A DNA stretch of 64,000 bases from Mauremys mutica (GCF_020497125.1 NC_059079.1:11799553-11863552); one strand, 5' to 3'. Positions 23,898-35,611 are shown, numbered from the stretch's first letter. The notes: generated by a model not told the origin, from the sequence alone. Translations and numbers: made by a program.

Positions 23898-24395
23898 TCA
23901 TAGAATCATAGGACTGGAAGGGACCTTGAGAGGTGGTCTAGTCCAGTCCCCTACAATCATGGCAGGACTAAGGGTATGTCCATCCTACCTGCCGTATCGG
24001 CGGGTAGCGATCGATTTATCGGGGATCGATACATCACATCTCGTCTAGACTCGATGTATCGATCCTCGAACGTGCTCCCCGTCGACTCCGGAACTCCACC
24101 AGAGCGAGCGGTGGTAGCGGACTTGATGGGGGAGCCACGGCCATCGATCCCGCACCGTGAGGATGGGAGGTAAGTCGGAATAAGATATGTCGAATTCAGC
24201 TACGGTATTCCTGTAGCTGAAGTTGCGTATCTTACATTGACACCCGCCCCCGAGTGTGGACCAGGCCTAAGTATTATCTAGACCATCCCTGACAGGTGTT
24301 TGTCCAACCTGCTCTTAAAAATCTCCAATGATGGAGATGTCACAACCTCCCTAGGCAATTTATTCCAGTGCTTAACCACCCTGACAGTTAGGAAG
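23898..24395 (-). mobile_element. CR1 LINE 3' end, split by a 294-bp MITE
   Basis: Minus strand: 24395-24267 reads as the CR1 ORF2 C-terminus (a frame resembling VRVVKHWNKLPREVV, then SPSLEIFKSRLDKHLSGMV). It is followed past the MITE by the CR1 tail ending in ATAGAATCATAGGACTGGAA complement at 23898. Removing 23973-24266 and one duplicate CTAAG joins the two halves. Confidence 0.88.
23973..24266 (+). mobile_element. 294-bp palindromic MITE, copy 2
   Basis: Exactly 294 bp between CTAAG duplications (23968-23972 and 24267-24271), inserted in a CR1. Same orientation as copy 1: the hairpin core is ATCGATTTATCGGGGATCGA here, and AATTCAGCTACGGTATTCCT follows near the right end. It is more diverged from copies 1 and 3 than they are from each other. 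Confidence 0.85.
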
Positions 24396-25948
24396 TTTCC
24401 TTACTCTGTAGTTCTTTCCCTATGGCGACCTCCAGTTCTGTCCTCCATGGGGTGCACTCCCACCCGCCCCTTCTCTACCCCATCTGTTAAACTGATCAGC
24501 AATGAAATAGTTAATGCTGACATTGTTAAAGGCTCAGCACTGGGCTTTCGTGATGTTATGCTGAGCTCAATAGGGTGGTAAGGAACGTGGACGTATACTC
24601 TCCTCAGAGCTAATGTTAGGCTGGTTGTAGACTTGGGACGCCATTACTTTACATGCAAAACACACTGGGCACAGTGTCATCACCACCAGCAAGGCTAGAA
24701 ACTCTTTTTTTGCACAACGTGTGCATTCTGGAGCATCTAACATGACATATGGGTCATACACATACATCAAGCGGCCAGGGTGACTGTAACCTCTGGGTTT
24801 AGCAGCACCTTCCTCCTTCTTTAGGGACTTTGTTGCTAACGGATAGTCGACGCTAATATGGCTGCAGAATTCACTCCTTGCCATAGACCTGTGCTTCGTT
24901 TTCATTAAAAAAAAAGTGTGTGCATGATGGTTATTTAACCTGATGGCTGCAGAGGAAACCTCAGCCATGTGAACAGCATATAAACCAGTATAGGATGCCT
25001 GCCTATGAATTGCCCCATTCATTTCAATGAGTGCCCTGTGGATGCTGCTTGTGCAGCTCCAGAATATGGAATTTTTTTCAAAATGATACTGAATTCAGGT
25101 TTTTTTTGTTTTGTTTTGTTTTGTTTTTTGCTGTAGAAATTGCTGATTTTCTGCAGTCAGGTGCCTGACGTTTTGATTTCTCTCACCTAGGTCTGTGGGA
25201 CCCAAACTGAAGCTTCCTCTTGTTCACCAGCTTGTCCCACAGCTGGGACTTAATTAACTGAGAGTGCATGGTCCCTCCCTTCATTGTTCCAGGGAGCTGG
25301 GGCCTCGGGGCCCAGTTTGCAGCCAGGGAGCAGGGGGAGCCAGAAATACTGGCTGATGAGCTGGACTGCCTAGAGAGATGAGCTGCTGGCGCTGGCTGCA
25401 AGGTCCCTTCTGGCACACATGTGAGCAAGGAGGTTCTGAGCCAGGCCGCCTTGACCACATCGCAGGAGCCAAAGGAGTGGAGCCAGCCCACTTGAAGAAC
25501 ATAGCCCGGGAGGGGGGGAAAACCCAGCCTCAGAAATAGTCATTGGCCAGTTTTACATTGGTGAATATTTTCAACTATGAGCTACAGTTGTGTGGGGGTG
25601 GTGGGCTGGAAACGAGTGGCACTTAGTGGTTCATTGTCTATGTGGAGATCATTTGTGGCTTGAGATCAGAATCAGTGTGTACTGGGGCCGGACCTGTGCC
25701 CTGCATGCCCACTGAAGGACAGGGTGGCCTGGACCATCTCTCCGTTCCCTCATGGTGCCTGTGGGAGCAAGGGGGGAAACACAGCAGCGTCCAGCTGCTA
25801 CCCCCATTGCCCTTTTATCGCGCACATGTGGGAGCTGTGCATTGAGTGAATGTTGGAAAACTAATACGTAAAGGGACATTTTCTACCCTCTTGGCTGCCC
25901 CTTGTGTCTTTAAATTCTTTCCTTCTATTTATTATTCAGTGCCATTGC
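24396..25948. other. Unassigned intergenic sequence
   Basis: Contains a short (TTTTG)n tract at about 25104-25130. Frames of 90-150 codons here show no domain. No gene recognised. Confidence 0.45.
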
Positions 25949-25954
25949 CTCTAA

Positions 25955-26076
25955 TGCAGTGATACTCAGACTCCCATCCTCCAAACCCCAGCCTGGAGCC
26001 CCCCCTGCACCTTTTCACCTTACAATTTTCATAGCCCGATGTGGCCCTCAGGCCCAAAAGTTTGTCCACCCCTGGC
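25955..26076. mobile_element. hAT-derived fragment
   Basis: Left CAGTGATACTCAGACT and right AGTTTGTCCACCCCTG resemble two hAT-type termini (CAGTG-TTCTCAAACT and CAGGGGTGGRCAAACT). The flanking octamers do not match, so this is a rearranged or chimeric remnant. Confidence 0.5.
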
Positions 26077-26199
26077 CTAGACTGTGTACAGCTATCTGAG
26101 AGGTAAATATATCTATTAGGTTAAATAACTGAGCAGCTTTCTTGTCTAGATCAGGGTTCATCAGACTGAAGGTAAGAAACAACAGTATACTTGTATCCA

Positions 26200-26688
26200 G
26201 TTTTTAATACTTTCTTGTAAAACTGAAAATATAAAACCAGCTGAGCAAATGAAGGCTTTATATACATGAGGTCTGTGATTAAAAAACTCCGTTTAGTCAA
26301 GAAAATGTCCAATGAATGTCCAATGAATAAAACTAAAACGATTAAAGGGAACAACAGTCTCAAATTGAAAACATACATTTCAGAAAAAAATCTTTACAAG
26401 TTATTATATAACTTACATTTACATTCTTACTAAGAAATGATCAAACAAGCTGTTTCAAATGCTCCTCGTTCCCTTAAAGCATGAAATTCAAAGTGCCACA
26501 GCAAAGGAACAGGTTCCAATAATTTTTCTTATATAGTATATTCATTTATAAAATGGATTGGTAAATGTGAGGTGTTTATTTAAATGAGCACATAGAGATA
26601 CAGACTAAATAAAAGTACTGGAACAGCATTTTTGTTACTACGTATACGGTAATAGTAATAATAAAGGGAACAGAGGATAAAGCTGTTC
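26200..26688 (-). other. GLIS1: GLIS1 3' untranslated region (extent uncertain)
   Basis: Sequence downstream of the GLIS1 stop, read on the minus strand, is AT-rich and unique-looking. An AATAAA hexamer lies at 26580-26575, about 110 nt past the stop, and an ATTAAA at 26208-26203. Either could define the transcript end. A hAT-derived fragment begins to the left at about 26076, so the unique 3' UTR is unlikely to extend far beyond that. Confidence 0.45.
26575..26580 (-). terminator. Candidate GLIS1 polyadenylation signal AATAAA
   Basis: Canonical AATAAA on the minus strand about 110 nt after the GLIS1 stop codon. It would give an unusually short 3' UTR, so it may be a proximal site, with the ATTAAA near 26205 as a distal alternative. 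RNA 3' ends are needed to decide. Confidence 0.35.
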
Positions 26689-26825
26689 TTAGGTATCTGT
26701 ATAGATGGAAGGAATGTGATTCAAACAATGATCAAAAGCACCATTTTGGAAAAATCCATTTTCTTCGGTTCCATTGGTGACTGCTTCTTCAGACCCACAT
26801 TGTGCTTCAGAAATTACATCGTAGC
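26689..26825 (-). CDS. GLIS1: GLIS1 terminal coding exon with stop codon
   Basis: Last coding part of GLIS1 on the minus strand: acceptor GTCCTGCTTTCAG, then 137 nt ending in TAA. Two bases complete a Gly codon, followed by 44 residues and the stop. The peptide begins YDVISEAQCGSEEAVTNG and ends GAFDHCLNHIPSIYTDT. That final block is the GLIS1 C-terminal signature, and GLIS3 ends in a related block with SSVYTEG. Together the four exons encode 210 residues, about the last quarter to third of a protein usually 600-800 residues long. The acidic insert around EEAVTNGTEEN is more variable between species. There is no frameshift, premature stop or damaged splice site, so the locus looks functional here. 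Confidence 0.93.
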
Positions 26826-28244
26826 CTGAAAGCAGGACAAGCATATAAGCATGATTTAGCACCATAGTACATACGAGGGTTGAGGCAGGAAGCACAAGTC
26901 TGAGTCCTACAGATATGTAGTGAAGCCTCACATTAATCAGACAGCAGAATTCACCACCAACGCCTCACTTAAACAATATGAAAACTGACCTCATAATTTG
27001 TGTCATTGTGCATGAGTTTCCATTCACTGCTTTGTACGGGTACCCCTGTGTGAGTGAAGTTTATTTACAATGAGGCTTCTTATAATCTGGCTACCGGTGT
27101 GGGTGTGTCAGAGTATGCCTCTCTGGAGGAATTACTGTTACTAGGACATGTCAAAGCAATGGATGGACAAGGATCCTAGATAGTGTTCTGAAAGTGCTGC
27201 AGACAGATTGTGTTGTATATTTTTCTCTTTTAAAGGTACCTTGAGGATCTGGAAATGTTTCATGTGTGCCCCATACATTCTTGAGATCCTGGAGGAATCT
27301 GGCTAATGCACCAGCTGGCTCCCCAGGGTGTGGCCTGCGTTCTACAATTTGGGGTTTTGTCAGGTTCCTGGTGCCCCTGCGTGCACTCTGGAGTCAGCAT
27401 CAGGGGCACAGGGTGTTCCCTTGGTAAGGAGCGTTGTGAAGCCTGGTGCCCTCTGGCCGCCTGTACTGGCAGCATCTCCAATGGACCTTCCATTCTGCTG
27501 GTACTGCTCTCCTCCTGATAGCATGTCTTTGAGTGAAGGCGGGATTTTGTCCCCAATTCTTAATCAGGCTGAACTCTTATTGACATGATACATATTGCTC
27601 CATACTACTGTTGAAAAGGAACAGTATATACACTTTGTGCCTGATGCTGACTGCAGCAAGAATAGTTATGAACACACAGAGGTAAGTGGATTTCAATTTA
27701 GTCCAATATACCCGAATAGTTTCCCTTGTGTAAAATGATTTCTTCAAATCCCATTCCCAGAAACAGTTTAAAGTGATATTGACTAAGATCTCCTCTTCAA
27801 GTCTTGCCACTGCTCTGATACCTGCTCCTCTCCCTGTGCCCAAGCTTCCCTCTTCACTGATCCTTTTGTTTCCTTTGTCCTCTCCAAAGCCCAGTGTTCT
27901 TCTGTGTGACCTTGAGTAGCTTGCAAAGCTTCCTCCTTCCAAATACGTCTCAAACCCCACCTATTGCATGAAGCACTGATCCTGCGTTATGCTCACACCC
28001 CACTCTGCACATTCAATCACCTCAGACAGCATCGTCTATGTTTGGCTATATTTTTCTAAAGGCTTGTATGTTCTTCAGAACAAGGATATACCCATATTTC
28101 TTCAGCACAGATTACCAACTATTATGCATATGAAAGAAGGCTGCATTTCAGTTATTGAGGCACTTGCGGCAGACTGGCTGACATGGAAAACATGTTAATA
28201 TTTACTGCAAATCACATCCATATCCACTGCAAATGTATGTGAGG

Positions 28245-28545
28245 AAGGATGCTCTTGCGATTAATACACTGGACTGGGACTCTGCGGATTTGGGTTCCGT
28301 TTTCTGTTTTGCCACTGTCTCTCTGTGTGAGCTTTGGCAAATTACTTAATCTCTCTGTGCTTCAGTTTCCCATTGATAAAATGAGAATGATACTTCATTT
28401 CTCCCACTTTGTTTCCCTTGTTTATTTAGATTGCATGTTCATCAGGGTAGGGACCGTCTCGTACTATGTGTTTTTATAGGAGTGCGCACAATAGACCCCA
28501 ATCTTGGTTGGGGCCTTTAGGTTCTACATAATATAATTAATAATG
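28245..28545 (+). repeat. MIR-like SINE
   Basis: Order of phrases fits the MIR sense strand: GACTCTGCGGATTTGGGTTC, TTTGCCACTGTCTCTCTGTG, GGCAAATTACTTAATCTCTC, TGCTTCAGTTTCCCATTGAT, then a tail with AGGGACCGTCTC and TTGGGGCCT-like sequence. It lies in the last GLIS1 intron. Confidence 0.75.
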
Positions 28546-29978
28546 GACTCTGATTCTGTAGCCCTATGTAGGCAAGTCCCCCATTGACATCAAAGAGATT
28601 TGCCTTAAGTAGGACAGTAGGATCAGGTCCTTACAAGTGAATTAGTTAGGGGGGTGTTTGTTTTTTAATAGATTAGAAACTAGATTCTGCACTCACTTGT
28701 ACTTATGCAACCCTTGTGATTGATACTAGTTTACTGTATTAGCTAACTAAGAGTTGACTAATTTGTGGATCAAATCATGCTCTCTGATACACAGAGTAAA
28801 TCTAAAGTAAATGAGAGTAGAAAACAACCCAGTTTGTTTGTCTAGTCAGCACTGCATATATAACCTAACTGAAGAGCACATTATTCTATTCACTTATGAA
28901 AGGGTGCGTATTATGTTAATTTTCTCTATCTGACAGGACCCACATACAAAGGGGTACACAACCACAAATGGACAAAAACCAAGATAAACATACACCCCAG
29001 AAATCACTGTTAGATTCCAGATCGTGTAAACCATCCAAAAGCCCTGAACACAAAATAAAAAATTTATTGACTGTTAATGTGATTCATGGAACAGCTGTTT
29101 GCCAGTCACATTTGGCATTCCTGTGAGATGAGATCTCCATTAATATTAATGGTGCTATAAAACCCTGAAAAAATTAAAGCACAGCCTTGATGAATCTTGC
29201 AAACCTGAATGGTTTTATTTTACACAGAAAGATGAGATAGGATTTATATTTCCCATATATTTATTTGTTTCAAATGCTATGTATTTGGATACCTCAACCA
29301 TTCTAAAAATAAAATTATTGCTGAGAAACCATAATAGGTTAGCCCCAGACAAAAATAGCAAATGTTGTGGTAGTTGGTGTTTTGCCACATTATTATTTTT
29401 TTGCTCTGACAGTTTCTTTTGGAAAGTTTATTTGGTCTATTCTCTAACTGTCTAAACTGAACAGCAAATTTTAACATCTTAAAACTGTTTTAGCAACATC
29501 AAACTTATGAATATCACAAAAAAAAAATCAAAGTTAAGGCTGAAACTGCATGGTTAACTCTTCCCTTTTGCTAGTTATTGCTGCACATACTTTTTAGCAT
29601 GTAACATGACACACACACTGAACTGAGATTCCTCACTATGGGGTAGGAATGTCAGCTTTTATTTTGCAGTCCTAACTCAGATGCCAGCCCAGGAAAGGAC
29701 TTAAGCAAATGTTTTCAGCAATGTCTTGAGAGGAGATGCTTTCCTGAACCAGGGCCTCCAGCAAAAACCATGTTTGGAATCAGTGAGTTTTGCCTAAGTA
29801 AAGAATGAGGAATTGGTACTATTTCACTGATATGGCATTGCTTAAAATACATTGGGTCGTGTTACTTCCATGATTTTTCACTGTGGTTTTTAAAAATAGG
29901 GAAAAAAATCCCTCAGAAACATGAGCAGTTCTCTATAGGAGCTCATTCACTAGATTGTAATGATTCTAGTATACCTCT

Positions 29979-30189
29979 AAAAAGCGACAATGAGTCCTGT
30001 GGCACCTTATAGACTAACAGACGTATTGGAGCATGAGCTTTCGTGGGTGAACACCCGTCAGACACATGCATCTGACAAAGCGGGTATTCACCCACAAAAG
30101 CTTATGCTCCAATACGTCTGTTAGTCTATAAGGTGCCACAGGACTCTGTCGCTTTTTACAGATCCAGACTAACACGGCCACCCCTCTGA
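29979..30189 (+). mobile_element. Inverted-dimer retroelement, 211 bp
   Basis: Left arm from 29979 (AAAAAGCGACAATGAGTCCT) pairs with the right arm ending about 30157 (GACTCTGTCGCTTTTT). The centre has GTCAGA...TCTGAC. The tail GATCCAGACTAACACGGCCA and CCCCTCTGA follows. An exact 12-bp duplication TAGTATACCTCT flanks it (29967-29978 and 30190-30201). The right arm reads CTGACAA ... CAAAAGC, two changes from the hammerhead-like core. Confidence 0.87.
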
Positions 30190-30782
30190 TAGTATACCTC
30201 TAGGCACTTTACAATTATGCAAATATATGGCTGGGGAAAAAAGTTACCCATGTGCAATAGCCACTTTTCCAAACAAAATTCCCATAGTCACTAGTTCACA
30301 TTTGGTACATCTCAGAAGAATAAAAAGTGAGATGTGGTTGTTTTTGTTTTTTTTTTATAAAGTGAACTAGAAGTCCCTGAAGCCAGTAACGTTTAACAGA
30401 ATTTCAGGGGAATATAAAAATCCAGTTTCGAGACTTAGACCCTGACTATGAACTGCAGCCTGAAATGACTTAAACACACCTGAAGGTAGGGCTTTTAGTG
30501 TAAATGTTGATACAGTCTTTACAATAAATGTCAAGGGAAGAGGGCAAAATTGCCTTTTTAGTGAGCTGTCCGAAAGCTCACTAATGTCACTAGGTCTTAC
30601 CCACAGAAGTAAGAGGAGAATTTGGCTGCCGCTGAAATACTGTAGGATAAAAGAAAACAAATTGACTTTCCTAAAGAACTGAGTTTAGTGAAATGTTGCA
30701 TTTTACAGAATAAGACAAAAAGTGTTTTTTCTGTTTCTAAAAAAATCACAAGGATAAACTCTTCATAATCAGAATAAATTAC

Positions 30783-30950
30783 CTGTTGAAGCTAAAGGTG
30801 CATTGAGTATGTGACACCCATTCTGTCTCAAAGGATTAAAGCAATGGGATTCCCCTGTTAGCACATCACTGTTGACAGACTGTTCCACTGTTCTGTAGCA
30901 GTCTCCGTAGTGGAAACAGTTTTGTATTGCGTGAAAGCTGCCTTGGTAAC
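30783..30950 (-). CDS. GLIS1: GLIS1 coding exon (penultimate)
   Basis: Internal coding exon of 168 nt on the minus strand. The acceptor is TCTGTTTTCAG and the donor is G|GTAATTT. Two bases (GT) complete the Gly codon, then 55 codons follow, then a G passed on. The peptide starts GYQGSFHAIQNCFHYGDCYR and later contains GESHCFNPLRQNGCHILNAP and ends PLASTG. The GYQGSFH, YGDCYR and FNPLR-NG blocks are distinctive of GLIS1. The weaker resemblance to the GLIS3 tail (FYGQLQKFC and neighbours) supports a shared GLIS family exon structure. It belongs to the C-terminal regulatory region beyond the zinc fingers. Reading frame and phase agree with both neighbouring exons, which rules out a chance ORF. 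Confidence 0.92.
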
Positions 30951-31146
30951 CTGAAAACAGATATTGCATACACAGTTTAACACTGTTGTGATGGTATTAG
31001 CTTCATTTCTGTCATAGCATTTCATTACTACTGTGGGTTTTAGATCCTTAGGCTTTTAACTGTGGAAAAATGATCGAGCCACAGCCTTTATTCTACTTAC
31101 ATATTTATACACACTGTGTGTAACAATATAATATAAAACCTATATT

Positions 31147-31340
31147 GGGCTTGATTCTGCAAGGTGCTGAGCACTGTGGCCCTATCCAGCAAAGCATATA
31201 AGGACATGCTTCACTTTGAGCAACTGAATGAGTTGCCCCACTGAAGTTAATGGGCTACTCATTAAAGTTAAGCATGTTCTTAAATGCTTTGCTGGATCAG
31301 GGCCAGGATGCTCAGCACGCTGTGGGATTGAGCCTATAAT
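31147..31340. repeat. Ancient foldback MITE
   Basis: About 31147-31215 and 31262-31338 are imperfect inverted repeats (left TGCTGAGCACTGTGGCCCTA, CCAGCAAAGCAT; right ATGCTTTGCTGGATCAGGGC, CAGCACGCTGTGGG). Flanking TATA-rich DNA may include a TA target duplication. Confidence 0.65.
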
Positions 31341-31587
31341 GAATTACCGTTAAATTTACCTGAATTAAATCATGCAGTATTTTACTGAGATACCCTATTT
31401 GATTTGTAACTGAATAAAGGCCTTTTACCATCCAGCATGAATTATTTATTGCAGGAGATAACTGTATTTACGAATACTTCAACCCTCTCCTTTTTCAAAG
31501 TGCTATCTTGTTTCAAATGAGACAATTTCACTAGTCACAGTGGGCCATATCCGGCAAGAAGAGTTTGGCTCAGAGGTGCTACCCTGC

Positions 31588-32376
31588 TGTCATAAGTAGT
31601 TAGTTAAGGGTTAAGTTCTACCTGCAAAGGGTTAACACAGACCTGGTGAAACACCTGACCAAAGGACCAATCAGGGAAGAGAATTTGAAAATCCCAGAGA
31701 GCGGGAACTTGGGTCTCTGTGTTCTTTGTTCTGTGTTCTTAGCCGTCTGGAAGTACACCAGCCCAGACGCTTAATCAAGCCTGCTCATCTTTCTGAACTA
31801 ATTTCTTCTATTCAAGCTAGTGAGTATTAGAAGTACGGGGTAATTTCATATAAGAATCCTGTGTCTGCAATTCTGTGTGTTTGTTACTGATTATTCGTAA
31901 TTTTGCCTGTATTGTTTGTACTGAGGAAAAGGGAGAAATTTCTCCAGGGATTAATAAGATTAGACCCTATGAATGTCTATCTTGGATTCATAGAGATTGT
32001 GTATTTTTTTTTCCTTTTTTTATTCTTTTAATAAACTCTTTTTAAGTTCAGGACTTGGTTAAGTTCCTTACCTGTGGATTCAGGGGAAGGAAGCTAGGCG
32101 CCACTCTGTGGAGACAAGGGTTGTCTCCAAGCAGAGAAAGCAGGGAAGGGAGAGGGAAGTGAAAGGAATCTTTCTCCCTCTGTGATTTGATCTGTGCTTC
32201 CCCAGGAAAGTCTCTGGAAGGAGAAGGGGGGAACAGAGGGGTGTCTCGATTCACCGAATAATCGAGTGGTGGCAGCGAGAAGGAACCCTACTCTAAGGGT
32301 TAGGGTGGGGGGTGAATACCTGCGGGTCCCCATCTTTGAACTCACAAGATCAAAGTGGGGGTGAGACCCTAGGACA
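31588..32376 (+). mobile_element. Solo LTR (789 bp), TG...CA with 5-bp duplication
   Basis: Begins TGTCATAAGTAG and ends CCTAGGACA, with identical 5-bp flanks CCTGC at 31583-31587 and 32377-32381. AATAAA at 32030-32035 sits in mid-LTR, as expected for the R region. There is no internal gag/pol sequence on either side, so recombination between two LTRs probably removed it. It may be an endogenous-retrovirus or Gypsy-type LTR. Confidence 0.75.
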
Positions 32377-32663
32377 CCTGCATTCTGATGGACTTAAAGA
32401 CCTTTATGCCAGGGGAGGATCTCTTTAGCTTGCAGCTGGGGCTCCTTGGCAATCCCACCAATGGAAGCTGCTCAGGGGATGTTTTGAATAGGCCCATTCC
32501 CTCCCTAGCCAGCAAAATCCATTTTGGGGCCACTAGTGTCTCCTCCTTCCCTAGAATGTCCTGTCTCACATGCTTTCTACCACGAGGGGTCCCGCACTGG
32601 CTTGCACCAGCAGAAACCTGCCAAAATGAGAGGTAAATCCTGCCTCATGCAGAAAGTCATTTA

Positions 32664-33426
32664 GGGTATGGCTACACTTACGGTTTGCAGCGCTGGTGGT
32701 TTGCAGCGCTGGTCATCCAGCTGTGCAGGGCCAGCGCTGGTGTGTGGCCACACTCACAGCTACCAGCGCTGGTGTGTGGCCACATTTGCAGCGCTGTTGG
32801 GAGTGATGCATTATGGGCAGCTATCCCAGCGTTCAAGTGGCCGCAACGTGCTTTTCAAAAGAGGGGGGTGGAGTGGGGTCTAGCGTGACAGGGAGCGGGG
32901 GGAGAGAGAGAGGGGATTTTTGGAGCCAACACTGTGTGTTTAGCTTCCTGCCTTGAAAAATCAGAACATGTTTCCGACCCCTTAGTCTTAACTCTTAATT
33001 GCAAACAGCCTGCAGCCAACACGACTCCCCGCTGTTTCATTCGCTCCCTGCCTGCAATCTCATTTGATTGTTTACAGCCAGGTACAGATGATCACAGCAA
33101 ACAGGAGCTCTGTTTGTTTTTTAGATAAGCAGCAGCGGCAACGGAGCTCGTTCATAACAAAACAAAGAGAGTAATTTATAAAAGCATTCTGGGATACATC
33201 CTTATACCCTGGAGGCCAATCACAGCGCTGGTGTGTGGCCACACTTGATGACCAGCGCTGCAGCACCAGCGCTGGAATCCTTATTCCCCATGCTGAGTGA
33301 GGTGTACGGCCAGCGCTGCAGCCAGGGAGTTGCAGCGCTGGAAGTGCCCTGCAGGTATGGCCACTTACTAATTACAGCGCTGGTGGAGGCTTTCCAGCGC
33401 TGCAAATCGCCAGTGTAGTCATACCC
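32664..33426 (+). mobile_element. Harbinger-like MITE (763 bp) with repeated AGCGCTG motifs
   Basis: Inverted ends GGGTATGGCTACACTT and AGTGTAGTCATACCC (two mismatches) are flanked by TTA at 32661-32663 and 33427-33429, the 3-bp target duplication of PIF/Harbinger elements. Both ends are studded with the palindromic decamer CCAGCGCTGG or shorter AGCGCTG. No transposase. Confidence 0.82.
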
Positions 33427-35012
33427 TTAGAAGTAAAGAGCACGCTAAGTACTTGTAAATGGAGAGTGGAGTTTTTTGTGCCAGCGTCCTGAAAGAACAA
33501 GGTGGTGACTCAGCCTCACCAATGTGAGCTCGGAGCAGTCGGCAGATCTGTGCACTAAGTGGTTCTCAGGGCATCCCTCACACTAATGACACAGTTAAAG
33601 TTAATTATTTTCTAATCTGAATCCTTACTTCTCCGAACAGCCAGTCTAAATGGAGTCAGATTCTCTCTCTCTTTCCATTTAGCAGAAAGTGTCATAGGAA
33701 TTTCTCCATGTTTCCGGTGAAAAGGGCAGTGGCACTTTTTCTTCTATTTTTTTTTTCTCTTTCCCAGAATGAAACTTTTCCTCCAGGAAAGTCACAAGAC
33801 TTCTCTCCAGTTTTATCAAAGGAAGATGTCAGGCCAGATCTGCAGCTGCTATACATCTGAATTGCTCCACTGATCAGCTGAAGTACTGACCTGCTGTTTC
33901 AACCCTGGGGTTAATTTCATGTATTTAAAAAGTAACAGTGGTGCTTATCACCAAAGCACCTGGATGCCTTACGCTGCTCAAATACACCAATTACCAATCA
34001 GCAGACTGTAACAAACTCCTTCCTGTTCACAAAACTCTGACAGTTACCGCAGACTGTTATACATCAGGCTAACTGGTGCAATTTCTTTAATAATGATGTA
34101 GCATACCTAGCTGGGGTGAAAGGGTAGGTTTTGTATGGAAGTTTGACTATTTTACATGGTTTTTGGTTGACCCTGCAAGCATCATGTGTCCTATTTCTGG
34201 AGAACTACGGTCCCTCATCACATTTTGATATTTCATGACTGAAGTACTAGGACGACTATTCCAGAGGAAGATACCAAGCACATTTTACCAATTGTACAAG
34301 TATTTTCTGCAGTAGGCAAAAAGGCCTAGACATTTGGAATGCTGAATATTAAACAATGTGTGTCCTTCCCTGGCACAAGTAAACAGCCACCTCTATGTAA
34401 TGCGAGGAGAGACTGGCTCAAAGAATCAAAGAGCTCTTATGAGAGGCTGCTAAACTATCTTGTGATGAAGCTTCAGGTACAGTAGCGTATTGAGTGATGT
34501 TAATAGTTATCCTGATTTTTATACTTACAAAATGTTAAATCCTCTCTGAGCACCTTCTAAAATCACTATATAATTTTAGGGATGAGCATTAGACACTTGG
34601 CTTCAAATGAGACATTACTGGCTTAAATGAGCACTTTATGAGCTTGGAGCAATCAGACTTTCCAGACTGCCTGCTAGACAAATCTCTTCTAGGGAAGGCA
34701 CACGTGTATTTTCTATGTCCCTATAATCACGGTCTCTCTCATCATGCTCAGCCAGCATGCTTTATTAAACCAATTCAATATCTTTATGGTCCCTCAGGCT
34801 ACGACACTGCGATTTAGAAAATCGGCCAATACCCCAACACAACTGAATTAAAACTCACTTTGGACAAGCTTTTAGATAGGTAGCCGGAACCACCACTGCT
34901 CTTCAAGACTTATGGATAAGGTTTCTTTTGAACTGCTTGAGGTTGTACTCTATAACTGGCCAGTAAGAAACAGGGGGCAGGGGAAGAGAGAGCGAGTGAG
35001 CGAGCAGGCTCT

Positions 35013-35611
35013 GGGCTTGGCTACACTTGCAAGTTGCAGCGCTGGTAGAGGCTTTCCAGCGCTGCAATTACACCCTGTCCACACTTGCAGGGCACAACCA
35101 GCGCTGCAACTCCCTGGCTGCAGCGCTGGCCGTACACCCAGGTCTGCTTGGGGTATAAGGGTTGCAGCGCTGGTTCTGCAGCGCTGGTCATCAAGTGTGG
35201 ACACTCACCAGCGCTGTTATTGGCCTCCAGGGTATAAGGAGTATCCCAGAATGCTTTTAACTAAATTATTCCCTTTGTTTTGTTATGCAGCCTCTCTTTG
35301 TTTTGTTGTCAATTCGGAGCTCCGGGCTCCGTGCACCGCACCGGGAGCTGCTTATAGCTCCTGTTTGCTGTCATCAATCTGTAACTACTGTCAACAATGA
35401 AATGAGATAACCCCTGCAGGGGTTGAGTGTTTGCTTTGCTTGAGAGAAATGGGGGGAGGGGGCAGAGGGGAGTATGTTGGATGCAGGTTGTTTGCAGTTA
35501 ACAGTAAGGGGGTGGGAAAATTTTCTGATTTTGCACAGTGTCGGTTCCAAAAATCCACTCTCTCTCTCTCCCCCCCGGTCCCTGTCACACTGTGTAAGTG
35601 TAGCCATACCC
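35013..35611 (-). mobile_element. Harbinger-like MITE (599 bp), opposite orientation
   Basis: Ends GGGCTTGGCTACACTTGC and AAGTGTAGCCATACCC. The left part (GTAGAGGCTTTCCAGCGCTG) is the reverse complement of the right part of the 32664 element, so it is an inverted relative. The flanks are TCT and TCA, a decayed duplication at best. Confidence 0.78.

Larger units (their letters stand above)
26826..30782 (-). other. GLIS1: GLIS1 last intron (about 4.0 kb)
   Basis: Bounded by the GTAATTT donor at its right end and the CTTTCAG acceptor at its left end. It contains a MIR SINE (about 28245-28545) and a foldback retroelement copy (29979-30189). The remaining sequence is AT-rich and I recognise no further genes or regulatory sites. 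Confidence 0.85.

Noticed and set aside
1..26000. Expected neighbour gene DMRTB1 downstream of GLIS1
   Set aside because: I looked for the DM-domain cysteine pattern in the frames and did not see it. The neighbour may lie beyond the left edge.
34912..35400. 162-codon plus-strand frame
   Set aside because: It runs from intron DNA into the AGCGCTG-rich MITE at 35013. The composition follows the repeat, not a protein.
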